Part shown: positions 17,031 to 25,582 of the stretch, one piece after another
How positions within the stretch are numbered: position 1 is the first letter of the stretch
Layout of the letters: each line of letters begins with the position of its first letter
The notes under the pieces: generated by a model
What the model was told of the DNA's origin: nothing
Databases searched by the model: none
The model's input: the letters and a program-made list of their open reading frames with translations, nothing else
Program-made: the position numbers and the translations under genes
NCBI RefSeq assembly: GCF_009363655.1
Contig: NZ_CP045393.1
Coordinates: forward strand, 3,348,001 to 3,412,000
Source of the DNA: Roseovarius sp. THAF27
Lineage (GTDB): Bacteria; Pseudomonadota; Alphaproteobacteria; Rhodobacterales; Rhodobacteraceae
Reading direction: 5' to 3'
Length of the DNA stretch: 64,000 bases

Positions 17031-20000
17031 ATGACATTTTCCACCGCCCGCGCCGTGGCGCTGACCGCCACGCTTCTCGCCGCCCCGGCGGCGCTGGCCA
17101 ATGACAACGTGATGGTCGTCTTCGACGGCTCCAACTCCATGTGGGGCCAGATCGACGGCACCGCCAAGATCGAGATCGCCCGCAATGTCATCGACAACCT
17201 GCTGGGCGACTGGGCCGACGACCGCAGCGTCGGTCTGATGGCGTATGGCCACCGCGCCCGCGGCGATTGCACCGATATCGAGGTCATCGTCGAACCCGGC
17301 GCGGCGCAGCGCAGCGAAATCCTGGACCGCATCAAGTCCATCACCCCCACCGGCAAGACCCCCCTGACCGACGCCGTGGAACAGGCCGCGACACAGCTTT
17401 CGTACACCGACCGCCCCGCCACCGTGGTCCTTATCTCCGACGGGCTGGAAAGCTGCGAGCGGGACCCGTGCGAACTGGCCCGCGCGCTGGAAAAAGGCGG
17501 CGTCGGCTTTACCGCCCACGTGGTGGGCTTCGGCCTGGGTGCCGACGAGGACACCGCGTCGCTCGCCTGCATCGCCGAGGAAACCGGCGGGCAGTACATC
17601 CAGGCCTCCAACGCCGTCGAACTGGGCGCGGCCCTTTCCGCCGTCGCCACCGCCGTCGCGGCACCGGAACCCGAGCCCGAACCGCAGGCCCCCGAAGTCA
17701 CCGTCGACGCGCCGGATACGGCCGTCGCCGGCAGCCCCACCACCATCACCTGGAACCCGACCCAATCCGAGGCCGACTATATCGCCGTCGCCCCCGCCGG
17801 CGCCGCCGAAACCGAACTCGGCCAATACACCCGCATCGGCCAGAACACCGACGTCACCTTCGCCATGCCCGGCGAGCCCGGCGCCTACGAGGCCCGCTAT
17901 TACAGTACCGAGACCAAAACCGTCCTCGGCGCCGACCCCATCGAGATCACCCCAGCCCAGGTCACCCTGCAAGCCGCCGACACCGTCCAGACCGGCGCCC
18001 CCGTCACCGTCAGTTGGTCGCCCACCATAAACCCGCGCGACTATATCGCCATCGTGCCCGCCGGGGCCGACGCCGGCACGCTCGCCAATTACCGCGCGAT
18101 CAACAAACACGACAGCTTCGACCTCACCGCCCCCGCCGATCCCGGCATGTACGAGATCCGCTACATTCTGAACGTCGACAGCCGCACCGTCGCCAGCCGC
18201 CCGCTCGAAGTGGCCGACCCGCAGGTCACACTCCAAACCCCTGAAACAGCCCTCACCGGCGCCGAAATCCCGGTCAGCTGGGCGGGCACGGTCAACGCCA
18301 AGGACTACATCACCATCGTCCCCATGGGCGCCGAGGAAGGCACTTACACCAACTACTTCCCCGTGCGCGACGACAGCTCCGGCCTCCTTCTGGCCACCGC
18401 CGATCCGGGGATGTTCGAGATCCGCTACATCCAGCGCGAAGGCAACAAGACGCTGGCCCGCGCCACTATCGAGCTTCTGACGCCCGAGGTCACGATCAGC
18501 GGCCCGGCCACCGCCGTCACCGGCGCGCAGGTCCCAGTCAGCTGGACCGGCACGGTCAATTCCAAGGACTACATCACAATCGCCCCCGCGGGCGCCGATG
18601 CCGGCACCTATGGCAGCTACCAGCCCACACGCGACGATGACACCGTGACGCTCACCATGCCCTCCGACCCCGGCATGTACGAGTTGCGCTACGTCCTGCG
18701 CGAAGGCCCGCGCGTGCTGGCCACCGCTCCCATCGAGGTCGCCAACCCCGAGGTCACCGTCTCCGGCCCCGACACCGTCGCCACCGGCGCACAGTTCACC
18801 GTCTCCTGGACCGGCACGGTCAACCCCAAGGACTACGTGACCATCGTGCCCGTGGGCGCCGAGCCCAACACCTACGGCAGCTACCAGCCCGTGCGCGACG
18901 CCACCGAGACGCGCCTTGTCGCCCCCTCCGATCCCGGCATGTACGAATTGCGTTACCTCCTGCGCGAAGGCCCCAAGGTGATGGCCACCGCGATGATCGA
19001 GGTCACTGAGCCTCAGGTCACCGTCTCCGGCCCCGAAACCGTCTTGACCGGCGCGCAGTTCAGCGTCGCCTGGACCGGAACCGTGAACGCCCAGGACTAT
19101 GTCACCATCGTCCCGGTGGGGGCCGAGCCCGCGACCTTCGGCAGCTACCAGCAGGTCCGCGACAAGTCCGAGGTCAACCTGACCGCGCCTTCCGATCCCG
19201 GCATGTACGAATTGCGCTACCTCCTGCGCGAAGGCCCCAAGGTCATGGCCACCGCCATGATCGAGGTCACCGAACCGCAGGTCACGATCTCCGGCCCCGA
19301 CAGCGCCGCGACCGGCTCTTCCGTGACGGTCGAGTGGACCGGCACCGTCAACACCCAGGACTACGTCGTCGTCGTCCCCGCCGGCGCGGCCGAAAACGAG
19401 TTCGGCAACTACCAGGTAGTGCGTGACGCGTCGCAGGTGGCGCTGACCATGCCCGCCGATCCCGGCATGTACGAGCTGCGCTACCTGATGCGCGAAGGCC
19501 CCAAGGTTCTGGCCACCGCGATGATCGAACTGACCCCGCCCGAGGTCACGGTCACCGGGCCCGAACAGATCCGCGCAGGCGACGATATCGCCGTCGAATG
19601 GTCCGGCACGGTCGCCACCAACGACTACATCAACCTCGTCCCCATGGGCGCGGCGGATGACACGTTCGGCACCTACCTCTCGGTGCGCGAGGCCACTTCC
19701 GCCACCCTCGAAGCCCCCTCCGACCCCGGCCTTTACGAGGTGCGCTACCTCCTGCGCGAAGGCACCCGCGTGCTGGCCCGCCACACGGTCGAGGTGCTGG
19801 CCGCAGACGCCGCCCTCAACACCGGCGCCGCCCTCACCGCCCCCGACAGCGCCGCGCCGGGCAGCACCATCGACGTCTCCTGGCAGGTGGACAGCACCAG
19901 CGCCGATCAGCGCATCACGCTGGCGCGCGGCAACCAGGCGATCTTCACCTGGCTTCAGGCCGTCAAGATCACCGACGGCGCCACCGGCGTGCAGATCGAC

Positions 20001-20090
20001 CTGCCGAATGAACCCGGCGTCTACGAACTGCGTTTCCTCGACGTCGCGGGTCAGGAAGTGCTCGCGCGCAAGGTCATCACCGTGGAGTAA
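17031..20090 (+). CDS. Exported von Willebrand A protein with eight tandem Ig-like repeats
   Basis: 1019-residue protein. Signal peptide [23 protein letters not shown], then a vWA domain (about residues 26-210) with a complete MIDAS site: DGSNS at 32-36, T110 in TGKTPL and D137 in SDGLE. A Glu/Pro linker ([11 protein letters not shown]) leads to eight repeats of about 88 residues from residue 221, each with V-W-x-G-T-V-N, DY(I/V)xIVPxGA and DPGMYELRY(L)LREG motifs, and a divergent ninth unit at the C-terminus. Likely a periplasmic or surface adhesion or protein-binding factor; no partner is known. Confidence 0.85.
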   Translation: MTFSTARAVALTATLLAAPAALANDNVMVVFDGSNSMWGQIDGTAKIEIARNVIDNLLGDWADDRSVGLMAYGHRARGDCTDIEVIVEPGAAQRSEILDRIKSITPTGKTPLTDAVEQAATQLSYTDRPATVVLISDGLESCERDPCELARALEKGGVGFTAHVVGFGLGADEDTASLACIAEETGGQYIQASNAVELGAALSAVATAVAAPEPEPEPQAPEVTVDAPDTAVAGSPTTITWNPTQSEADYIAVAPAGAAETELGQYTRIGQNTDVTFAMPGEPGAYEARYYSTETKTVLGADPIEITPAQVTLQAADTVQTGAPVTVSWSPTINPRDYIAIVPAGADAGTLANYRAINKHDSFDLTAPADPGMYEIRYILNVDSRTVASRPLEVADPQVTLQTPETALTGAEIPVSWAGTVNAKDYITIVPMGAEEGTYTNYFPVRDDSSGLLLATADPGMFEIRYIQREGNKTLARATIELLTPEVTISGPATAVTGAQVPVSWTGTVNSKDYITIAPAGADAGTYGSYQPTRDDDTVTLTMPSDPGMYELRYVLREGPRVLATAPIEVANPEVTVSGPDTVATGAQFTVSWTGTVNPKDYVTIVPVGAEPNTYGSYQPVRDATETRLVAPSDPGMYELRYLLREGPKVMATAMIEVTEPQVTVSGPETVLTGAQFSVAWTGTVNAQDYVTIVPVGAEPATFGSYQQVRDKSEVNLTAPSDPGMYELRYLLREGPKVMATAMIEVTEPQVTISGPDSAATGSSVTVEWTGTVNTQDYVVVVPAGAAENEFGNYQVVRDASQVALTMPADPGMYELRYLMREGPKVLATAMIELTPPEVTVTGPEQIRAGDDIAVEWSGTVATNDYINLVPMGAADDTFGTYLSVREATSATLEAPSDPGLYEVRYLLREGTRVLARHTVEVLAADAALNTGAALTAPDSAAPGSTIDVSWQVDSTSADQRITLARGNQAIFTWLQAVKITDGATGVQIDLPNEPGVYELRFLDVAGQEVLARKVITVE
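17691..20087 (+). repeat. Tandem ~264-bp coding repeats
   Basis: Eight in-frame units of about 264 bp plus a diverged ninth within the vWA gene. Units 4-7 are most alike (for example [27 protein letters not shown] occurs identically in units 5 and 6), whereas units 1, 2, 8 and 9 are diverged, the pattern of internal duplication in the middle of the array. Confidence 0.8.
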
Positions 20091-20095
20091 GACCC

Positions 20096-20470
20096 ATGCA
20101 CAAGCCCCAAGGCTACCCCGACGTCTCCGCCTACCTGATCGTCCCGGACGCGTCGGCGGTGCTCGACTTCTGCGCCGCCGCCTTCCACGCCGACCGCCTC
20201 CGCGTCATCGAACGCGAGGGCGGCGGCGGCATCATGCACGCCGAATGCCGGATCGGCGACAGCGTCGTGATGATGGGCGAAATGCCGGACGGTCCGCCTG
20301 CAAACCTGCACCTCTACCTCGCCGATGCCGAGGCCGCCTTCGACCGTGCCGTGGCGGCGGGGGCCGAGGTGATCCAGCCGATGCAATCCAAGGGCGACGG
20401 CGACCTGCGCGGCGGCGTCCGCGATGCCAGCGGCACGACCTGGTGGATCGCCCGCCAGGAAGAGGCGTAG
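20096..20470 (+). CDS. Glyoxalase-fold (PhnB-like/VOC) protein
   Basis: 124-residue VOC protein resembling the PhnB/YycE group: SAYLIVPDASAVLDFCAAAFHADRLRVIEREGGG near the N-terminus, IGDSVVMMGE in the middle, and GDLRGGVRDASGTTWWIARQEE at the end. It starts 5 bp after the vWA gene, so the two are cotranscribed. The PhnB name is historical; a role in phosphonate metabolism is not implied. Substrate unknown. Confidence 0.75.
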   Translation: MHKPQGYPDVSAYLIVPDASAVLDFCAAAFHADRLRVIEREGGGGIMHAECRIGDSVVMMGEMPDGPPANLHLYLADAEAAFDRAVAAGAEVIQPMQSKGDGDLRGGVRDASGTTWWIARQEEA

Positions 20471-20692
20471 CACCCCCGGCTGTCACATCGCCGTCCCCCT
20501 CCCGGACCTGATCCGGGACCTGCCGGCCACCCGGACCAACGCCCAGGGCATTAACCGCCCCTTTACCGCGCACGCCCCGTTAACCCGCCGGACCCTTTGA
20601 AACCGCACCGTCGCAATACCACCCGGATACCGACGCGATACCGACATCCCGTTTTCACCGAATCCGAGCCCGTTAACCTTTGTCCGACCCCC

Positions 20693-20712
20693 TAGGGTGG
20701 GTGCCAACCCAC
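20693..20712 (-). terminator. GTAGGGTGGG-type repeat, copy 3, hairpin after DUF1491 gene
   Basis: Inverted arms GGTGGGT and ACCCACC within TAGGGTGGGTGCCAACCCAC form a 7-bp stem, about 6 bp past the DUF1491 stop. It shares its core with the copies at 8331 and 16006 and may serve as terminator between convergent genes. Confidence 0.5.
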
Positions 20713-20718
20713 CTGCCC

Positions 20719-21051
20719 TCAATCCCGCAAGCCAGGCTCGTCCAGCAAATGCCGCCCCTGCCGGTCCTCCACCTCGATCACCCACAGATCGGGATCGAAT
20801 GACCGCTGTTTCGCCACGGCCTGATCGACGTCCCGCTCGTCCCCCTCGGCCAGCGTGACCCATGTCCGCGCGCCGCTCAACAGGTCGAAAGACCGTTGGA
20901 AAACAGACGCTTGCCCATCCAGCGTGTTCAGCTTGACCAGCACCGCGCCGCCGGTGTCATCGCCATGCGCCACCACGAAGGCCGGGATTTCCATCAGCCG
21001 CAGCCGCGCCAGGTAGGCCTGCACCCAGAACTCCGCCGTCAACCGGCTCAT
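20719..21051 (-). CDS. DUF1491 family protein
   Basis: 110-residue protein beginning MSRLTAEFWVQAYLARLRLMEIPAFVVAHGDDTGGAVLVKLNTLDG, the DUF1491 signature, found almost only in alphaproteobacteria and usually beside era. It follows era by 73 bp on the same strand. Function is unknown. Confidence 0.85.
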   Translation of the reverse strand: MSRLTAEFWVQAYLARLRLMEIPAFVVAHGDDTGGAVLVKLNTLDGQASVFQRSFDLLSGARTWVTLAEGDERDVDQAVAKQRSFDPDLWVIEVEDRQGRHLLDEPGLRD

Positions 21052-21124
21052 CGCGCCTGCCGCCCTGGACTTCGATTTGGGGCCTGTCCCGGACCCCGAT
21101 CCGGGGCCTCTCTGCCAAGGTCCG

Positions 21125-22033
21125 TCACCCGTTCCCGTCCTTGAAATCAAGGCCCATCTCGGAATACCGCTCGGCTTCCTCCAGCCAGTTGGGCCGCACC
21201 TTCACCTGCGTGAAAAGATGCACGCGCCGCCCCAGGAACTCTTCCAGCTCCGCCCGCGCCGCCTGGCTAACCGCCTTGATCGTCTCGCCTTTTTTGCCCA
21301 AGACGATCCCCTTGTGACCGTCCCGCATGACATAGATCACCTGGTCGATCCGCGCCGATCCGTCCTCACGCTCTTCCCAGTTCTCGGTCTCGACGGTCAA
21401 CTGGTAAGGCAGTTCCTGGTGCAGCCGCAGGGTCAGCTTTTCGCGCGTCATCTCGGCCGCGATCATCCGCATCGGCAGGTCCGCGATCTGGTCCTCGGGA
21501 TAGAGCCACGGCCCCTCGGGCACCTCGCCCGCCAGCCATGTACGCAGGTCCTCGACACCATGCCCCTTCTCGGCGGAAATCATGAAAGTCTCAACAAATT
21601 CATAGCGTTCGTTCAGGTTCTTGGTCAGCCCCAGCAGAACCTCGGATGGCACCCGGTCGATCTTGTTGATCGCCAGCGCCACGCGCCGCCCCTTGGGCAA
21701 GGCGTCCAGCCCGTCCAGGATCTTCTCGACGCCTTCGGTCACGCCCCGATGCGCCTCGATCAGCAGCACGATCACGTCCGCATCCGCCGCCCCGCTCCAG
21801 GCTGCGGCTACCATCGCCCGGTCCAGCCTGCGGCGCGGCGCGAACAGCCCAGGCGTGTCCACGAAAACAAGCTGCGCGTCACCCTCGATGGCCACGCCAC
21901 GAATGCGCGCCCGCGTGGTCTGCACCTTGTGCGTCACGATGCTGACCTTCGCGCCCACCATTCGGTTCAGCAGCGTGGACTTGCCCGCATTGGGCTCCCC
22001 GATCAGGGCGATGAAACCGGCGCGTTGGGTCAT
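21125..22033 (-). CDS. era: GTPase Era
   Basis: 302-residue essential GTPase for 16S rRNA processing and 30S assembly. G1 is GEPNAGKS near residue 12, the G2 region contains KVQTTRARIRG, G3 is DTPG, G4 is NKID, and a C-terminal KH domain has GIVLGKKGETIKAVSQAAR. Length is normal. rnc, the common upstream partner, is not next to it here; a vinyl-reductase-like gene is instead. Confidence 0.97.
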   Translation of the reverse strand: MTQRAGFIALIGEPNAGKSTLLNRMVGAKVSIVTHKVQTTRARIRGVAIEGDAQLVFVDTPGLFAPRRRLDRAMVAAAWSGAADADVIVLLIEAHRGVTEGVEKILDGLDALPKGRRVALAINKIDRVPSEVLLGLTKNLNERYEFVETFMISAEKGHGVEDLRTWLAGEVPEGPWLYPEDQIADLPMRMIAAEMTREKLTLRLHQELPYQLTVETENWEEREDGSARIDQVIYVMRDGHKGIVLGKKGETIKAVSQAARAELEEFLGRRVHLFTQVKVRPNWLEEAERYSEMGLDFKDGNG

Positions 22034-22092
22034 GATGCAAAGCCTTTTGTCATAAGGGCTTTCCCTACCCGATCCATCCGCGCTTGACCAGT

Positions 22093-23034
22093 TCAGAACA
22101 CCGCATGATCGCCCCGCTCCACCGTGACTTTACCCGCCGCAAGCCTTGCATAGAACGCCTCCAGCCGGTCCTGCCCGAATTCCGGCGTGGCATCCGCATC
22201 ATAGCATTGCCGGGCCTCGTCCCAGACCAGCATCGACTCGGTCGCGTAGTACCGCCCGATCCGCGCCAGCTCCGCCTTGGCGCGGGCACGCCTGTTTAAC
22301 CTCCCGGTAACACTCAATGTGGCAATGATGGCGTCGAGCAAACCCACCGGCACCCGTTTCATCCGGAACGGAACGCCCAGCGACTCGGCCAGCAACCGGC
22401 CTTGCTCTTCCGGGGTCAGTGCCGGACCGGGCCCGCCCACCGGCAGGACGCGGTTGTCGCAGGCCGGGTTGGTCAGCGTGTTCGCGATGAACCGCGCCAG
22501 ATCGCCGTCGCTGATCGGCTTGCAGGCGGTCAGGCGGCCGTCGCCGAAGGCCAGGTAAGGCTTGCCCGCCCGCATCCTGTCCATCTGCCCGGACAGCGAT
22601 TTGAAAAACGCCGTCGGCCGCACGATCACGTGGCACAGGTCTGAGGCCTGCAATTCCGCCTCGAAGGCCAGCTTGGCTTTCTGGAACGCCAGCACCGGCC
22701 TCTGCACGCAGATCGCCGACAGCAGGACGAACCGCCCGACGCCCTGCGCCTCTGCCGCCCGCAGGGCCGCCGCGTTCAGCCCATGGTCGACAGCCCAGGC
22801 ATCCCCGGGCGCGCCCGATCGCGACGCCAGGCAGCTGACCACGGCGTCGGCCCCGCGCATCGCGTCCTCCAGCAGGTCGGGCGCCGACAGGTCACCGATG
22901 ACACACTGCACCCGCTCAGGCACTGCCGGGTCGGTGCGGCGCAACGGGCACACGACGTCATGACCATCCGCCAGCAGCACCTCCAAGACCGCCCGCCCGA
23001 TCGTGCCGCTTGCCCCCAACAGGACAACACGCAT
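22093..23034 (-). CDS. bciA: Probable divinyl chlorophyllide 8-vinyl reductase (BciA type)
   Basis: 313-residue atypical short-chain dehydrogenase. The NADPH-binding motif GASGTIGRAV is at residues 7-16, and CHVIVRPTAFFKSLSGQMDRMRAGKPYLAFGDG plus YYATESMLVWDE near the C-terminus resemble BciA, which reduces the C8 vinyl group in bacteriochlorophyll synthesis. Its presence suggests an aerobic anoxygenic phototroph. The start MRVVLLGASG gives a normal N-terminus; the open frame extends to 23139 without family support. It could instead be another NmrA-like reductase. Confidence 0.7.
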   Translation of the reverse strand: MRVVLLGASGTIGRAVLEVLLADGHDVVCPLRRTDPAVPERVQCVIGDLSAPDLLEDAMRGADAVVSCLASRSGAPGDAWAVDHGLNAAALRAAEAQGVGRFVLLSAICVQRPVLAFQKAKLAFEAELQASDLCHVIVRPTAFFKSLSGQMDRMRAGKPYLAFGDGRLTACKPISDGDLARFIANTLTNPACDNRVLPVGGPGPALTPEEQGRLLAESLGVPFRMKRVPVGLLDAIIATLSVTGRLNRRARAKAELARIGRYYATESMLVWDEARQCYDADATPEFGQDRLEAFYARLAAGKVTVERGDHAVF

Positions 23035-23145
23035 CGTCGCGCCGGACGGCTGCAAAAGATAGGCTGACTCCTCGCGCATCAACGGCACCCGCTGGTGTTT
23101 TGAAAAGACTACACAAGGTCCCATCCGAAACCAACGCACCGCCGC

Positions 23146-23192
23146 AAATCCTTTGAGAAAGGATTTTCCAAAAGCTTTCTCAAAGCTTTTGG
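23146..23192 (-). terminator. Paired hairpins downstream of the exporter gene
   Basis: Hairpin one has arms AAATCCTTT (23146-23154) and AAAGGATTT (23158-23166) with loop GAG. Hairpin two has arms CCAAAAGCTTT (23168-23178) and AAAGCTTTTGG (23182-23192) with loop CTC. The two loops are complementary, so a kissing contact is possible. It lies 8 bp after the exporter stop and is laid out like the phnJ/phnK element at 1971-2016. Confidence 0.65.
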
Positions 23193-23199
23193 CCGCGCC

Positions 23200-24996
23200 C
23201 TAGGCCGCCGCCCCGTCGGTGAACTGCAACCGCGCCAGCCGGGCATAAAGCCCGCCCTCGGCCACGAGGCTGTCATGGGTGCCTTCCGCCACGATGCGCC
23301 CCTGTTCCATCACGATGATCCGGTCGGCCTTCTTCACCGTCGCCAGCCGGTGCGCCACGATCACCGTGGTGCGGTCCTTGGCCAGCCCGTCGACTGCCTG
23401 CTGCACCGCCCGCTCGCTCTCGGCATCCAGCGCCGAGGTCGCCTCGTCCAGCAGCAACACGGGCGCGTCCCGCAGGATCGCGCGGGCGATGGCCACCCGC
23501 TGTTTCTGGCCACCGGACAGCATCACGCCGCGCTCGCCCAGATAGGTGTCATACCCGTCCGGCAGCGCCATGATGAACTCATGCGCCGCCGCCGCTCGTG
23601 CCGCGGCCTCGACTTCGGAATCCGCTGCATCAATCCGGCCAAAGCGGATATTGTCCCGCGCCGACGCGGCGAAGATGACCGGCTCCTGCGGCACCAGTGA
23701 CAGCTCCGCCCGAAAGTCGGGCCGCGCCAACTGATCGAGCGCCACGCCGTCCAGCATCACCCGTCCGGTTTGCGGATCATAGAAACGCTGAATCATCTGG
23801 ATGATCGTGGTCTTGCCCGCGCCGGACGGCCCCACCAGCGCCACCGTCTCGCCCGGTTCGATCACCAGGTTCAATTCATGCAGCGCCGGCGCATCGGGGC
23901 GCGTCGGATAGGTGAAGCTGACATTCTCGAAGGCAATGCGGCCTTTGACGGGGCGCGGCAAGACCTCGGGGTGCGCCGGGTCCTGGACCTCGTCCTCGGC
24001 CTGGAGCAATTCGACCAAGCGTTCCGTCGCGCCAGCGGCGCGCTGAAGTTCTCCCCAGATTTCCGACAGGGCGGCCACCGAGCCGGCCACCATGACCGAA
24101 TAGATCACGAACTGCACCAGCGTGCCGCCGGTCATCTGGTCTGCCCGCACATCCCGGGCACCGATCCACAGCACGCAGACGATCCCGGTAAAAACGAGGA
24201 AAATAACGATAACCGTCATCAGGGCGCGCACCCAGATGCGCCGCCGGGCCACGTCGAAACTGCGCTCCGTGACGTCCGAAAACGCGGCACGACTGGCCGT
24301 CTCATGGGTAAAGGCCTGAACCGTCTGCACGTTCAACAACGCCTCTGACGCATTGCCGGAACTGGCGGCGATCCAGTCCTGGTTTTCGCGGCTCAGCTTG
24401 CGCAGTTTTCGCCCCAGGGTCAGGATAGGCACGATGATCAGCGGCACCAGAAGCAACACCATTCCGGTCAGCTTGGCCGAGGTGAACAGCATCAGGACCA
24501 GCCCGCCGACAAAGATCAACAGGTTTCGCAACGCGATGGAGATGGACGACCCGATGACCGACAGAATGAGCGTGGTATCGGTCGTCACGCGGCTCAGGAT
24601 TTCACCCGTCATCGTGCGTTCATAGAAGGCCGGGCTCAGCCCGATCACCTTGTCGAACACCGCCTTGCGCATGTCCGCCACGACCCGTTCGCCCAGCCGC
24701 GTCACCAACGCGTATCTCAGGCCCGTACCGATCGCCAAGAGCCCGGCGATACCGACAGCCGCAAGGAAATACTGGTCCAGGATCGCGCCGTCCTCGGCTC
24801 CGAAATTGTCGACCACGCGCCGGACCGCCAAGGGCAGCACCAGCGAAACACAGGCCGTCATCACCAGCGCAAGTATCGCAAGCGTCAAAAGCCGCCGGTA
24901 CGGACGCAGGAACGGCCAGAGCTCCGACAAGGCGCCCATACGCTTCGACTTCGCCCGCTCAATCATGTCTGCGCCGTTTTCGGCCTTGCGTACCAT
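23200..24996 (-). CDS. MsbA-type ABC exporter (fused permease and ATPase)
   Basis: 598-residue half-transporter that works as a homodimer. Six transmembrane segments span about residues 35-310, and the nucleotide-binding domain follows with Walker A GPSGAGKTT, signature LSGGQKQR, Walker B VLLLDEATSALD and switch histidine in VAHRLATVKKADR. This group exports lipids, drugs or peptides; the substrate is not readable. Three in-frame starts (24996, 24966 and 25056) are possible. I prefer MVRKAENGADMIERAKSKRMG. Confidence 0.85.
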   Translation of the reverse strand: MVRKAENGADMIERAKSKRMGALSELWPFLRPYRRLLTLAILALVMTACVSLVLPLAVRRVVDNFGAEDGAILDQYFLAAVGIAGLLAIGTGLRYALVTRLGERVVADMRKAVFDKVIGLSPAFYERTMTGEILSRVTTDTTLILSVIGSSISIALRNLLIFVGGLVLMLFTSAKLTGMVLLLVPLIIVPILTLGRKLRKLSRENQDWIAASSGNASEALLNVQTVQAFTHETASRAAFSDVTERSFDVARRRIWVRALMTVIVIFLVFTGIVCVLWIGARDVRADQMTGGTLVQFVIYSVMVAGSVAALSEIWGELQRAAGATERLVELLQAEDEVQDPAHPEVLPRPVKGRIAFENVSFTYPTRPDAPALHELNLVIEPGETVALVGPSGAGKTTIIQMIQRFYDPQTGRVMLDGVALDQLARPDFRAELSLVPQEPVIFAASARDNIRFGRIDAADSEVEAAARAAAAHEFIMALPDGYDTYLGERGVMLSGGQKQRVAIARAILRDAPVLLLDEATSALDAESERAVQQAVDGLAKDRTTVIVAHRLATVKKADRIIVMEQGRIVAEGTHDSLVAEGGLYARLARLQFTDGAAA

Positions 24997-25101
24997 GTAT
25001 CCCCAAACGCGATTTTTCCCGGACCTCCTCATGGCCGCGCGGGACGCCGGGGTCAAGGGCGTTGCAGTCTTTCATCGCCCCTAGAACTGGAAGGAAGAAG
25101 C

Positions 25102-25175
25102 TGGAGCGGGCGACGGGAATCGAACCCGTATCTCTTGCTTGGAAGGCAAGGGTCTTACCATTACACAACGCCCGC
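25102..25175 (-). tRNA. tRNA-Gly (anticodon TCC)
   Basis: Complete cloverleaf on the minus strand. Acceptor GCGGGCG/CGCCCGC, anticodon stem CTTGC/GCAAG around loop CTTCCAA (anticodon TCC), T-loop GTTCGATTC, discriminator T and encoded CCA at 25104-25102. A broken relative of its 5' half lies at 59833-59874. Confidence 0.96.
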
Positions 25176-25188
25176 TCGTCAATTCAGA

Positions 25189-25217
25189 CGGATATTTCAT
25201 GCGCACGGCAGGGTCAA
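25189..25217 (-). promoter_or_regulatory. Promoter of tRNA-Gly
   Basis: On the minus strand TTGACC (25217-25212) and TATCCG (25194-25189) are separated by 17 bp, 13 bp before the mature tRNA 5' end. The same arrangement precedes the broken tRNA copy at 59833. Confidence 0.7.
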
Positions 25218-25582
25218 GTGCCACGTCGAGAACGGCCCATACCTGCCGTTGCCGGTGGGCAGCTCATGCTGCTGTGCGGCCCGCCAAAGCCGCCATTTGC
25301 TGCCGATGCAAAACACAAGGTTGCTGGCACGCCCGGCTTGCCGACAAAGCGATCACTCGAACTTCTTCCGCTTGCCGCTCAAAGTGCCCTGCACAATACA
25401 AAAGAGTAACGAACCTTACCTGATCGAACTCACTGTCATGGAACCACGCCCGGGTTTCATGAATCGAAAGTCTGGAAGTTGGTATGCTAGCGTATCACTG
25501 CTAAGCATCACTTAGAAAACTTTCTAATGGTAAACTCTCAAAGTCGCACCACAAAACGATTTGAAAGCTGAAGGGGAAATCC
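25218..25582. other. Intergenic region leading into lower-GC DNA
   Basis: No convincing gene between the tRNA promoter and the hydrolase gene. From about 25380 base composition becomes visibly richer in A+T, marking the start of likely acquired DNA. Short frames here lack start signals and similarity. Confidence 0.5.

Noticed and set aside
16452..19784. 1110-codon open frame on the minus strand with a repeating Gly/Asp/His pattern
   Set aside because: It is antisense to the vWA repeat gene and to recO. Its periodicity mirrors the sense repeats, and GC-rich third positions keep the antisense frame open. The sense strand has signal peptide, MIDAS and domain logic.
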